Shown one piece after another: positions 37,146-45,837 of a stretch of DNA of 64,000 nt (positions are counted from its first letter, which is position 1; each line of letters starts with the position of its first letter). The notes under the pieces are model-generated. The model did not search any database, was not told the DNA's origin, and worked only from the letters and a program-made list of their open reading frames with translations. The DNA comes from Oceanirhabdus seepicola (GTDB taxonomy: Bacteria; Bacillota; Clostridia; Clostridiales; Clostridiaceae), in contig NZ_JAGSOJ010000002.1 of the NCBI RefSeq assembly GCF_023684385.1, positions 620,001 through 684,000 on the forward strand, in the 5' to 3' direction. Position numbers and translations under genes: made by a program.

Positions 37146-37760
37146 ATTTCCTGTGATAATTGATTTGTCAAACACAAAAACACAGAAAAGATTTTCGCTA
37201 AATAAAATCCCTTTCGATTATGCTAACATTTTATTTTTAAACTATTGAACAGCTTATGATTTTGCATCGTGTAGGAATTTTTTCTCAAGTAAATTATATA
37301 CTTTGCCTTAAGGGTAGAGTCAACATATTTTTTAAAATATCATTGTTATGAATTGGATACCTACAAAAACAAAGTTAAGGTTTAATTGGTGTTAGACGTA
37401 GATTAAGACATTGTCTAACTAAAAAGGTAAGTATAAAAGAATTCTCGTGGATTAAGTTATTAGGTGGTTAAATATATAATTCTGTAAAAAGCCATCGGTT
37501 AACGTTAGTGATTTTTCTTAGAAATTTCATCATAAAACAAAAGCAGTTCGCTTGGACCGATGGCTATAGGGTATAGCCTATAGATATAAGGTCGAAAGTT
37601 GAGTGTTGTATTATTAATACATTCTTGGTATAATTCATTGGTAAAGTTTATTATAAACTTACTTTGACTGTTATAATTGTGGGTTAATTTTATATTCAAG
37701 TTAAAGAATAACTAATTCATTCATATCTTAAATATTTTTTAAAATTAGGAGAAAATGTAT
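37146..37760. other. Long intergenic region before the alcohol dehydrogenase gene
   Basis: About 600 nt. It holds a distant inverted repeat, AGCCATCGGT (37491-37500) and ACCGATGGCT (37555-37564). The minus-strand open frame across 37505-37699 lacks a ribosome site and looks spurious. Presumed divergent promoters were not resolved. Confidence 0.4.
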
Positions 37761-38903
37761 ATGAAAGAATTTAGTATTAATACAAAAGTTTATTTTGGAG
37801 AAGGTTCATTAGATAGACTAAATGAAATTAAAAATAAAAGAGTATTGATAGTATGCGATAAATTTATGGAAACTTCAGGTATGGCTGCCAAAATACAAGA
37901 AAAGCTTGTTGATTGTGAAGTAGCTATATTTAGTGATATTGTACCTGATCCATCTGTAGAAGTTATTGCTGCAGGTATTCAAAAATTACAAAGTTGTGAT
38001 GCGCAGGTTATGATAGCTCTTGGTGGAGGTTCATCAATTGATGGAGCTAAGGCCATCAGAGAATATGCAAAAAAAATTAATGGAGGAGTTTCCTCTATAG
38101 AAGAGTGCTACGCTATACCAACTACAAGCGGTACGGGCTCTGAGGTAACTGAATATGCAGTAATTACAAATAAACAAGAAGGAATAAAATATGCTCTTGC
38201 AGATAAATCTCTTCTTCCAATGGTTGCAATTCTTGATCCGGAATTGGTAAAATCTGTACCTAAATCTATAACTGCTGATACAGGAATGGACGTAATCACA
38301 CACGCTATAGAGGCCTATGTTTCAAAGAATGCTACTGATTTTTCAGATGCGCTTGCAGAAAAAGCGTTTACATTAGCTTTTAGATTTTTACCACAGGCTT
38401 ATGCTGATGGAAATGATATATTAGCAAGAGAAAAACTTCACAATGCATCATGCCTTGCTGGTATGGCGTTTAATGCAGCTGGACTTGGAATTACTCACAG
38501 TTTAGCTCATGCGGTGGGTGGGAAATTACATGTTTCTCATGGTAGAAGTAATGCGATGATACTTCCTTATGTAATTGAATATAATGCTAATTTAAGTAAA
38601 AATGCTTTTAATGTTGAATATGACATAGCGGCTAAAAAATATCAAAGACTTGCAAAATTATTGAAGTTACATGCACCAAATGTACATATTGGAGTTAATA
38701 ATCTAATTAGAAGTATTGTAGAACTTCAAAAGACATTGATGATTCCAACAACATTAAAAGAGCAAGGTGTTGATATGAATTTGGCTCAAGCATCAAGAGT
38801 AGAAATTATTAATGCAGCACTTAATGATATCTGTACAACAGCAAATCCTAGAGAAACAACAAGTGAAGATTTATTAAATCTTTTAGATAAAGTTATAGGA
38901 TAA
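37761..38903 (+). CDS. Iron-containing alcohol dehydrogenase (EutG/PduQ/CutO-like)
   Basis: 380 residues from ATG 37761 (AGGAG gives 9-nt spacing; ATG 37755 is too close). NAD-binding [12 protein letters not shown] and metal-site motifs [12 protein letters not shown] and [22 protein letters not shown], all diagnostic of the Fe-ADH family. It should reduce acetaldehyde to ethanol and recycle NAD+ in the choline compartment. The N-terminus ([15 protein letters not shown]) has no obvious encapsulation peptide. Single gene with its own terminator. Confidence 0.92.
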   Translation: MKEFSINTKVYFGEGSLDRLNEIKNKRVLIVCDKFMETSGMAAKIQEKLVDCEVAIFSDIVPDPSVEVIAAGIQKLQSCDAQVMIALGGGSSIDGAKAIREYAKKINGGVSSIEECYAIPTTSGTGSEVTEYAVITNKQEGIKYALADKSLLPMVAILDPELVKSVPKSITADTGMDVITHAIEAYVSKNATDFSDALAEKAFTLAFRFLPQAYADGNDILAREKLHNASCLAGMAFNAAGLGITHSLAHAVGGKLHVSHGRSNAMILPYVIEYNANLSKNAFNVEYDIAAKKYQRLAKLLKLHAPNVHIGVNNLIRSIVELQKTLMIPTTLKEQGVDMNLAQASRVEIINAALNDICTTANPRETTSEDLLNLLDKVIG

Positions 38904-38918
38904 AATAATGTATTTTAT

Positions 38919-38945
38919 ACCACTCATTAATGGGTGGTTTTTTTG
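38919..38945 (+). terminator. Terminator after alcohol dehydrogenase
   Basis: ACCACTCATTAATGGGTGGT followed by seven T residues. Confidence 0.9.
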
Positions 38946-39021
38946 TGTTTTTTTTACAAAAAGTTGATAAATTAACTGGATTATAATATAATTTAAAATA
39001 CGACAAAAAAGGAGGATTAAA

Positions 39022-39852
39022 ATGGAGGGAGAATTATATTCAATAGGAAAAGTTGGGGAAATATGCAAAATAACAAAAAAAGCGCTGAGATATTACGACA
39101 AAATGGGCATATTATCGCCTGATAAAGTAGCTGATGAAAGTGGTTACAGATATTATAGCAAGAGAAATTTATTAGCAGTGCCAGTGATAAAATATTATAA
39201 GCAGAGTGGATTTAAGCTTGAGGAAATGAAAGACTTCTTAAAAGGGACAACCTATGACTTTTTTGATAAAAGTTTTAGAAAAAAAATCAGTGAATTAAAG
39301 GATCTCGATAAGGAAATAAATTTAAAAATAAGATCGGTTAAAGATTGGCATGATCTTATAGTCGAGGCACAGATGGTAATTGAAAACAACGTCTGCGATG
39401 TGGCTATAAAATACATAGATAATCGTACTTTAACTTTTTTAGATCAAGATTTTGAATATCATTATATGGATTCTATAATTAATATAGAGTTTAATAATTA
39501 CATAGATAGCATAGATAATGCAATAACAGGTCCTGTAATTATATGTTTTCCATCCTTTGAGGATAAAATTAATGGGAAATGCAATAAGATTAGAATAATG
39601 CAAGAGACGATTTTAAAGATTAAAGAGGAACTAAGTGTAGAATTTGGCGGCTGGATGGTAGCTACTTGTTATCATATAGGAGGTCATGAAACAATTAATG
39701 AAACATATAAAAAAATTCAAGATTGGACAAAAAGCCATGGTTACATATGCTGTGAAGAATCCTACGAAAGATATGTAACAGATTATTGGACAACTGAAAA
39801 TGTTGATAAATTTGTAACGGAAATTTTGATTAAAGTTAAGAGAAAAAAATAA
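39022..39852 (+). CDS. MerR-family regulator with GyrI-like C-terminus, probable cut regulator
   Basis: 276 residues. N-terminal MerR winged helix (YSIGKVGEICKITKKALRYY, DESGYRYYSKRNL), a coiled-coil linker (about 80-115), and a C-terminal region resembling GyrI/effector-binding domains (CYHIGGHETINETYKKIQDW). MerR activators act at promoters with overlong spacers. Two such promoters with a shared CCC/GGG dyad lie downstream, before the transporter pair and the shell operon, so it most likely activates the locus on binding choline or a product (inference). AGGAGG precedes the start. Confidence 0.85.
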   Translation: MEGELYSIGKVGEICKITKKALRYYDKMGILSPDKVADESGYRYYSKRNLLAVPVIKYYKQSGFKLEEMKDFLKGTTYDFFDKSFRKKISELKDLDKEINLKIRSVKDWHDLIVEAQMVIENNVCDVAIKYIDNRTLTFLDQDFEYHYMDSIINIEFNNYIDSIDNAITGPVIICFPSFEDKINGKCNKIRIMQETILKIKEELSVEFGGWMVATCYHIGGHETINETYKKIQDWTKSHGYICCEESYERYVTDYWTTENVDKFVTEILIKVKRKK

Positions 39853-39868
39853 TTTTATTATGCAAACG

Positions 39869-39902
39869 TTGACCATAGGGGAGAGTTAAACGTGATTATA
39901 AT
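39869..39902 (+). promoter_or_regulatory. Weak third MerR-type promoter
   Basis: TTGACC (39869-39874), then CATAGGGGAGAG, and TATAAT (39897-39902). The spacer is 22 nt and only half of the dyad is kept. It lies just after the MerR gene, and a hairpin (40027-40081) could end its transcript. Confidence 0.4.
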
Positions 39903-40026
39903 ACTCGATATGTAAAAGAAAAATAAAATATTATTAGATAAAAAAATATTGTTTTAAGGAATTAAGTTATATTGATTGTTATTGGTGTATTTTTTCTATT
40001 TTTTATCTAAAAAGACGGATATAACT

Positions 40027-40081
40027 AACTTTAGCTACTCTTCATATATTAATAAATAATATACGAAGAGTAGCTAAAGTT
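40027..40081 (+). terminator. Strong hairpin between MerR gene and transporter promoter
   Basis: AACTTTAGCTACTCTTC (40027-40043) pairs perfectly with 40065-40081 around a 21-nt loop. The T-rich tract after it is interrupted, so termination is likely but not certain. Confidence 0.55.
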
Positions 40082-40122
40082 ATTTGGTTTTAAATTTTTT
40101 TTGAATTTTTCATGAATATATA

Positions 40123-40154
40123 TTGACCTTACCCCATAGGGAAAGTTATATAAT
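40123..40154 (+). promoter_or_regulatory. MerR-type promoter of the transporter operon
   Basis: TTGACC (40123-40128) and TATAAT (40149-40154) with a 20-nt spacer, longer than the 17 nt optimum as in MerR-activated promoters. The dyad CTTACCCCATAGGGAAAG lies in the spacer. The predicted leader is about 310 nt and holds a small hairpin (CTGCAATATATATTGCAG) near 40333. Confidence 0.8.
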
Positions 40155-40470
40155 TTACTTGAGTATAAAAAACCTAAAGATACAAAGTGAAGAGTTGTTC
40201 AATAGTTTAAAAATAAAATGCCACAAATTATAACAATCATAATAATATTAGTGCCTGTCTGAAAATATATTCATTATAAATTTTTATTTAATAATATGAT
40301 TTAACCACAAAAAAAGTAAGTTCAATCAAAACCATCTGCAATATATATTGCAGATTAATACGTTCTGAAACTATATATTGTATATGTAGTTGGACTAAAA
40401 TATTTTTGTGTATTAAACATAATATAAATTAAAAAAATGTTAAGCGCATAATCGAAAGGGGTTTTATTTT

Positions 40471-41580
40471 ATGAGTAAAGTTTCGAAAGTGGTAAACGCA
40501 GAAGCGATCAGTGCAAAACAGAAATTATCATCTAATTTTTTAAAAAAGGGTATTTCAATTGCTCTTTTTTCAGGTCTTATGTATGGATTTTATTCGGCGT
40601 TTTTGACGCTGGGAATGACAAAAGGAGTCTGGGGGGACTGGTATGGTGCTAATACAGCAGGGTTGTCAGCAGTAGTTATTACATTTGTACTTGGTGCTCT
40701 TGGTAGTGCTGTAAATGATACATGTAGTGCTGTTTGGGCATTAATTTATGCAGCTGTTAAAGGTAAACTTGGAGATTTCTTTAGATGTCTTAAAACTAAG
40801 CCGGGTGCTGTAATGATAGTAGCTGCTCTTATTGGAGGACCTATTTCAAGTACAGCTTTTGTTGTAGCTTTAAAAATGGCAGGTTCAATTGTTATTCCAA
40901 TTACTGCTCTTTGCCCAGCTATTGGTGCTATTTTAGCAAGAATATTATTTAAACAAAAATTAGATAAGCGTATGTTACTTGGTATAGCTATATGTGTTTT
41001 ATCTAGTTTCATGATTGGTAGTACTAGTATTGGTTCAGATGCTCCAGAGGGATTATTAGCTGGACTTTGTATTGCATTTATCGCGGCTCTTGGATGGGGA
41101 TTTGAAGGTTGTGTAGCTGGATATGGTACAGCTATGATTGACTCCGAGGTTGGTATTACAATTCGTCAAGCAACATCTGGACTATCAAACTTAATAATAT
41201 TAGTACCTTTATTTGGTATGATGTTTGGTGGCGGAATTAGCTTTTCAACTGATTTAGTTGTTCAAGCATTTACAAGTGGTCCTGCAATGATTTGGTTTGC
41301 TTTAAGTGGTCTTTGTGCTTTTGTTTCATACATGAGTTGGTATAACGGTAACAGTATGTGTGGTGCTGCACTTGGTATGGCTTGTAATGGTACATTTTCA
41401 TTCTGGGGTCCATTCTGCTGTTGGATAATTCTTGGAGTGATAGGTGGTATGGACGGATGGGCATTACCTCCAATCGTTTGGATTTCTGCCGTATTAATGA
41501 TGTTTGGTATCCTTGTAATAGCTATGAATCCAATGGATTTATTCAGAAAGAAGGAGGTAGCAGAAAATGAAGCCGCTTAA
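40471..41580 (+). CDS. EamA/DMT-like membrane transporter, copy 1
   Basis: 369 residues with about ten membrane helices and repeated small-residue motifs typical of drug/metabolite transporters (GMTKGVWGDWYGANTAGLSA, GGPISSTAFVVALKMAGSIV, ALGWGFEGCVAGYGTAM). The cytoplasmic N-terminus (about 1-25) is basic. Position before the choline shell operon under a shared regulator suggests choline uptake or trimethylamine export; neither is shown. It overlaps its 88-residue partner gene by 14 nt and is about three-quarters alike in sequence to the copy at 41964. Confidence 0.75.
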   Translation: MSKVSKVVNAEAISAKQKLSSNFLKKGISIALFSGLMYGFYSAFLTLGMTKGVWGDWYGANTAGLSAVVITFVLGALGSAVNDTCSAVWALIYAAVKGKLGDFFRCLKTKPGAVMIVAALIGGPISSTAFVVALKMAGSIVIPITALCPAIGAILARILFKQKLDKRMLLGIAICVLSSFMIGSTSIGSDAPEGLLAGLCIAFIAALGWGFEGCVAGYGTAMIDSEVGITIRQATSGLSNLIILVPLFGMMFGGGISFSTDLVVQAFTSGPAMIWFALSGLCAFVSYMSWYNGNSMCGAALGMACNGTFSFWGPFCCWIILGVIGGMDGWALPPIVWISAVLMMFGILVIAMNPMDLFRKKEVAENEAA

Positions 41581-41833
41581 TTATGCGATTTTAAAATATT
41601 TTACAAAAGTTAATGAGGCTTGTGCTGATGATGTTATAAATGCTTTAAAAGGGGAGTACGGCAATTTTAAGGCTTTGAAAAAGAAAGCTGTAATAACAGC
41701 TTTAATGACAGCAGAGGCAAATGGTCTTATTGAAGAAACAAGATTTGAATTAGATAAAAATGGTGAGTTAAAGGTTTATTATCATGCACACGAAGAAGGT
41801 GCGGCTACAATCAACAAATATATCAAAGACTAA
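41567..41833 (+). CDS. 88-residue winged-helix-like partner of the transporter, copy 1
   Basis: Starts MKPLNYAILKYFTKVNEACA and contains ADDVINALKGEYGNFKALKK, then AVITALMTAEANGLIEETRF and a beta-hairpin-like end (LKVYYHAHEEGAATINKYIK). The helix pattern resembles a small winged-helix fold. It begins inside the transporter's last codons (14-nt overlap), so synthesis is coupled. Could be a cytosolic regulatory subunit or local regulator. I do not recognise a family. Confidence 0.75.
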   Translation: MKPLNYAILKYFTKVNEACADDVINALKGEYGNFKALKKKAVITALMTAEANGLIEETRFELDKNGELKVYYHAHEEGAATINKYIKD

Positions 41834-41855
41834 GAAAGAACGAAATTGAATTTTT

Positions 41856-41901
41856 AAAAAGCTCATTGCTATAAGCTAAGGCTTGACAGTGATGAGCTTT
41901 T
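41856..41901 (+). terminator. Terminator/attenuator between the duplicated modules
   Basis: AAAAAGCTCATTGCT pairs with the segment around GTGATGAGCTTTTT, and the T-run follows. It separates copy 1 from copy 2. Confidence 0.75.
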
Positions 41902-41963
41902 TATTAATATACAAAAGAAATTAATATACTAAAGAAAATGGACATTAAAAGGAGTTTTATTTT

Positions 41964-43076
41964 ATGAAGGAAGTTTCAAAAGCAGTAAGTTTAGAAGCAG
42001 TTGCTTCAAAAAAGAAATTAACAAGTAATTTCTTCAAAAAGGGTATATCCCTAGCTTTATTTTCAGGACTTATCTATGGACTATGGACAGCATGTCTAAC
42101 TATGGGAATGACTAAAGGTGTTTGGGGTGATTGGTATGGTGCTAATACAGCAGGGTTATCAGCATTTGCTATAGCGTACTTACTTGCAGCACTTGGTAAT
42201 GCAATCAACGATACATGTAGTGCTGGTTGGTCGCTTTTATATGCATTAAAAAAAGGAAAATTTAAAGATTTCTTAAGATGTGTTAATACAGCACCAGGAC
42301 GTATTATAATTGTCGCGGCGCTTATCGGAGGACCTATAGCTGGTACTGCTTATGTTATAGCTATTCAAATGGCAGGCTCAATAGTTGTTCCAATATCAGC
42401 GCTTTGTCCTGCTATTGCTGCTATATTAGGTAAAATTTTATATAAGCAGGAATTAAATAAACGTATGGCTTTTGGTATTGCGGTATGTGTATTTGCCAGC
42501 TTCTTAATTGGTAGTACAGGATTTACCGGTGGTGCTTCAACAAGTACTTTTATTGGTATTGCAATAGCAATTATTGCAGCTCTTGCTTGGGGATTTGAAG
42601 GTTGTGTAGCTGGATATGGTTCAGCAATGATTGATCCTGAAATTGGTATTTGTATTCGTCAAGTAACATCAGGTATAGCAAATCTATTCATTTTAGTTCC
42701 GATTTTTGGAATAATGGCTGGTGGAGTAAATATTTCTGTTGATCTTGCGGTACAAGCATTTACAAGTGGTCCTGCAATGATTTGGTTTGCTTTGAGTGGT
42801 CTTTTATCATTTATCACATTTATGACATGGTATGCTGGAAACAGTATGTGCGGAGCGGGACTTGGTACTGCATGTAATGGTACATATTCATTCTTCGGAC
42901 CATTATTCTGCTTATTGTTATTAGGAGTATACGGTGGAATGGATGGATGGGCATTACCTTCAGTTGCTTGGATTGGAGCTGTAGTAATGATGTTTGGTAT
43001 TCTTACAATTTCTATGAATCCACTTGATCTTTTAAGAAGAAAAAATGAGGAGGTTCAACTAGATGAAGCCGCTTAA
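41964..43076 (+). CDS. EamA/DMT-like membrane transporter, copy 2
   Basis: 370 residues, paralogue of the gene at 40471 along its whole length (GMTKGVWGDWYGANTAGLSA is identical; GGPIAGTAYVIAIQMAGSIV and LAWGFEGCVAGYGSAM are close). About ten membrane helices. It again ends inside an 88-residue partner gene. AAAGGAG lies before the ATG. Presumably the same class of substrate as copy 1, perhaps with different affinity. Confidence 0.75.
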   Translation: MKEVSKAVSLEAVASKKKLTSNFFKKGISLALFSGLIYGLWTACLTMGMTKGVWGDWYGANTAGLSAFAIAYLLAALGNAINDTCSAGWSLLYALKKGKFKDFLRCVNTAPGRIIIVAALIGGPIAGTAYVIAIQMAGSIVVPISALCPAIAAILGKILYKQELNKRMAFGIAVCVFASFLIGSTGFTGGASTSTFIGIAIAIIAALAWGFEGCVAGYGSAMIDPEIGICIRQVTSGIANLFILVPIFGIMAGGVNISVDLAVQAFTSGPAMIWFALSGLLSFITFMTWYAGNSMCGAGLGTACNGTYSFFGPLFCLLLLGVYGGMDGWALPSVAWIGAVVMMFGILTISMNPLDLLRRKNEEVQLDEAA

Positions 43077-43329
43077 TTATGCAATCTTAAAATATTTTAC
43101 TAAAGTTGAAGAAGCTTGTGCTGATGATGTTATAGAAGCGTTAAAAGGACAATATGGAAATTTTAAGGCTTTGAAAAAGAAAGCTGTAATTACTGCTTTA
43201 ATGACAGCAGAAGCAAATGGACTTATTGAGGAAACAAGATTTGAATTAGATAAAAATAAGGAATTAAAGGTTTATTATCATGCACATGAAGAGGGTGCTG
43301 CTACAATTAATAAATATATTAGAGGTTAA
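43063..43329 (+). CDS. 88-residue partner of the transporter, copy 2
   Basis: Nearly identical to the copy at 41567: six replacements in 88 residues by eye (KVEEACADDVIEALKGQYGN versus KVNEACADDVINALKGEYGN). Conservation is much stronger than between the two transporters, which suggests purifying selection or recent conversion. Overlaps its transporter by 14 nt. No family recognised. Confidence 0.75.
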   Translation: MKPLNYAILKYFTKVEEACADDVIEALKGQYGNFKALKKKAVITALMTAEANGLIEETRFELDKNKELKVYYHAHEEGAATINKYIRG

Positions 43330-43336
43330 TTTTTAA

Positions 43337-43355
43337 CATTCCCCATGGGGGAATG
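43337..43355. promoter_or_regulatory. CATTCCCC/GGGGAATG palindrome, possible extra MerR site
   Basis: CATTCCCCATGGGGGAATG, eight-base arms around ATG, 7 nt after the last transporter-partner stop. It resembles the dyads in the two MerR-type promoters (CCCCATAGGG) but has no -35/-10. It may be a binding site or a weak terminator. Confidence 0.45.
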
Positions 43356-43482
43356 CTTATATAGAATAAATCACTTGAAATTGTAGTAAAGTAATTATTT
43401 TTAGTGAATATTAGGAGCAGATATTGCTCCTAATATCATACTTTACAGTGAAACTGTATAAAAATCTTTTTATAAAAAAATA

Positions 43483-43514
43483 TTGACTTTCCCCCAAAGG
43501 GTAAGGAATATAAT
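43483..43514 (+). promoter_or_regulatory. MerR-type promoter of the shell/enzyme operon
   Basis: TTGACT (43483-43488) and TATAAT (43509-43514) with a 20-nt spacer carrying CTTTCCCCCAAAGGGTAAG, the same dyad design as at 40123. It precedes the run of genes from 43627 to 56576. Confidence 0.8.
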
Positions 43515-43626
43515 CAATATATAAAACAAACGAAAGAAAGATTAATACAAACATACATATAATCGTACAATTTGTATGATTCATGAAATATATATATTGA
43601 GTCAAAACAGGGAGGAGGAATTACAA

Positions 43627-43923
43627 ATGAGGTATTATGGAGATGAGGCTTTAGGTCTTATAGAAACAGTAGGTTTAGTTCCTGCACTTGAAGCAGCAGA
43701 TAAAATGCTTAAGGCAGCTAATGTTGAATTAATTTCATATGAAAATATTGGTTCAACTCTTGTAACAGTTATGGTAAAAGGTGATGTGGGTGCAGTAAAA
43801 TCTGCTGTAGAAGCAGGTGCTGAAGCAGCAAGAGCTGTTGGTACATTAACAGCACACAATGTTATGCCACGTCCTATTAGAGAAGTTGGAGATATTGTTT
43901 CAGTACACGATATTGATTCATAA
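43627..43923 (+). CDS. BMC-H hexameric shell protein
   Basis: 98 residues starting [20 protein letters not shown] behind GGGAGGAGG (the open frame extends upstream but without a ribosome site). A single BMC domain with [23 protein letters not shown] core and [20 protein letters not shown]. Forms facet hexamers of the choline microcompartment. First gene after the MerR-type promoter, so probably abundant. The C-terminus is extended by about eight acidic residues. Confidence 0.95.
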   Translation: MRYYGDEALGLIETVGLVPALEAADKMLKAANVELISYENIGSTLVTVMVKGDVGAVKSAVEAGAEAARAVGTLTAHNVMPRPIREVGDIVSVHDIDS

Positions 43924-43942
43924 AACATAGAAAGGAAATGAT

Positions 43943-44266
43943 ATGATTATGGCAAGATATGAAGCTTTAGGATTAATAGAAACTTTTGGTCTGGTTTTTG
44001 CTTTAGAAGCAGCAGATGCTATGTGCAAATCAGCAGACGTTGAAGTTGTAGGATATGAAAATGTTGCATCAGGATATATATCTGTAGTAGTTCGTGGTGA
44101 TGTTGGTGCTTGTAGAACAGCGGTAGATGCTGGTGTTGCAGCAGTTAAAGGAATGGAAGGTGCAAACCTTTATAGTTCAATAGTTATTGCAAGACCACAC
44201 GAAGATCTTGAAAAAATAATAAAGCGTTACGCAATTAAAAATCTTTTACCAGAACAAGAAAATTAA
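43943..44266 (+). CDS. BMC-H hexameric shell protein
   Basis: 107 residues: [20 protein letters not shown], then VVRGDVGACRTAVDAGVAAV and a short C-terminal helix with basic residues (DLEKIIKRYAIKNLL). A single BMC domain. The pore-loop region (ENVASGYIS) differs from that of the preceding paralogue (ENIGSTLVT), suggesting a different pore. AAAGGAAATG lies upstream. Confidence 0.95.
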   Translation: MIMARYEALGLIETFGLVFALEAADAMCKSADVEVVGYENVASGYISVVVRGDVGACRTAVDAGVAAVKGMEGANLYSSIVIARPHEDLEKIIKRYAIKNLLPEQEN

Positions 44267-44294
44267 ATTTTTTTAAGGAAAAGGAGAGAGAAAA

Positions 44295-45788
44295 ATGAAT
44301 ATTATTGATAATGATTTACTCTCCATGCAGGAAGCGAGAATTCTCGTTGAAAATGCTCGTGAAGCACAAAGAAAATTAGCAACCTTCTCACAAGAAAAAC
44401 TTGATGAGATAGTTGAACGTATGACTGAAGAGATTGAAAAACATTTAAGGGAACTTGCAAAAATGTCTAATGAAGAAACTGAATATGGAAAGTGGGAAGA
44501 TAAATATATCAAAAACCATTTTGTATGTGAGTATCTGAATAATAGACTTAAAGGTATGAATTGTGTAGGTATCATTAATGAAGATAAAGTGAACAAGACA
44601 ATGGATGTTGGCGTGCCAATGGGTGTTATTATAGCGTTTTGTCCATCAACTAGTCCTGTTTCTACAACGATATATAAGGCATTAATTGCAATTAAATCTG
44701 GAAATGCAATTATATTTTCACCTCATCCAAGAGCTAAAAATACAATTTGTAAAACAATTGATATTTTGATTCGAGCTGCAGAGGGTGTAGGACTTCCAGA
44801 AGGTGCTCTTGCATATTTACATACAGTAACACCAAGTGGTTCATCAGAACTTATGAATCATAGGGATACTTCACTTATAATGAATACTGGAGTTCCACAA
44901 ATGCTTGATGCAGCTTATAAATCTGGTAAGCCTGTAATCTATGGCGGTAATGGAAATGGTCCAGCTTTTATAGAGCGTACAGCTGATATAGAGCAGGCAG
45001 TTAAAGATATTATTAATAGCAAGAATTTTGATTATGGAATTGTTTCTGCCGCTGAACAATCAATTGTTGTTGATAGTTGTATTGTAGCTGAAGTAAAACA
45101 AGAACTTCAGAAAAATGGTGGATACTTTATGACAGAAGAGGAAGCTGAAAAGTTGGGAACGATACTTTTTGATAAAAATGGAAGTCTTTACTTAGAGATG
45201 GTTGGTAAATCACCACAATTCTTGGCTAAGAATGCTGGTTTTAGTGTTCCTCAAGATGTGAAGGTTCTTATTTCACAACAAAAGTTTGTTTCCCAAAAAA
45301 ATCCTTATTCAAGAGAAAAGCTTTGTCCTGTGTTAGCTTTTTATATAGAAGATGACTGGATGCATGCTTGTGAAAAATGTATAGAATTGTTACTTAGTGA
45401 GCGACATGGACATACACTTGTTATACATTCAAGGGATGAAGACGTTATTCGTCAATTTGCATTGAAGAAACCAGTTGGGAGAGTGCTTGTAAATACTCCA
45501 GGAACTTTTGGAAGCATGGGAGCAACTACAAATTTGTTTCCTTCAATGACTTTAGGTAGCGGTTCTGCAGGTCATGGGATGACTTCAGATAACGTTTCAC
45601 CTATGAATTTAATATATGTGCGTAAAGTTGGATATGGAGTTCGTAAAGTTGATGAAATTGTTAAATCAGAAAACAATAATGGGAACTCTTCAAGTTCAGT
45701 TTTAAATGATAAACTAAATGCAAATGAAATAGATAACTTTAAGGTACTAGAGAATATTTTGAAAAAAGTTATAGGTAACTTAAGTTGA
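44295..45788 (+). CDS. Aldehyde dehydrogenase homologue with Ser at the catalytic Cys position (CutB-like)
   Basis: 497 residues of the PduP/EutE CoA-acylating family. The N-terminal amphipathic helix (LSMQEARILVENAREAQRKL) is a likely encapsulation peptide. At the active site the paralogue at 53971 reads DYGTICASEQSI; this one reads DYGIVSAAEQSI with codon TCT at 45045-45047 (Ser251). The nucleophile is therefore missing, and the protein may be inactive, structural or regulatory. NAD-binding motifs look altered too. Described cut loci carry two aldehyde dehydrogenase homologues. Linked by 28 nt to the BMC-H gene upstream. Confidence 0.85.
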   Translation: MNIIDNDLLSMQEARILVENAREAQRKLATFSQEKLDEIVERMTEEIEKHLRELAKMSNEETEYGKWEDKYIKNHFVCEYLNNRLKGMNCVGIINEDKVNKTMDVGVPMGVIIAFCPSTSPVSTTIYKALIAIKSGNAIIFSPHPRAKNTICKTIDILIRAAEGVGLPEGALAYLHTVTPSGSSELMNHRDTSLIMNTGVPQMLDAAYKSGKPVIYGGNGNGPAFIERTADIEQAVKDIINSKNFDYGIVSAAEQSIVVDSCIVAEVKQELQKNGGYFMTEEEAEKLGTILFDKNGSLYLEMVGKSPQFLAKNAGFSVPQDVKVLISQQKFVSQKNPYSREKLCPVLAFYIEDDWMHACEKCIELLLSERHGHTLVIHSRDEDVIRQFALKKPVGRVLVNTPGTFGSMGATTNLFPSMTLGSGSAGHGMTSDNVSPMNLIYVRKVGYGVRKVDEIVKSENNNGNSSSSVLNDKLNANEIDNFKVLENILKKVIGNLS

Positions 45789-45837
45789 AATATCATATCT
45801 AAGATATGAAATACATTAAAGAATGTGAGGTAATAAA

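Noticed and set aside
37505..37699. 64-residue minus-strand open frame before the alcohol dehydrogenase
   Set aside because: No ribosome site or recognisable composition; it overlaps an inverted repeat in a region expected to hold promoters.
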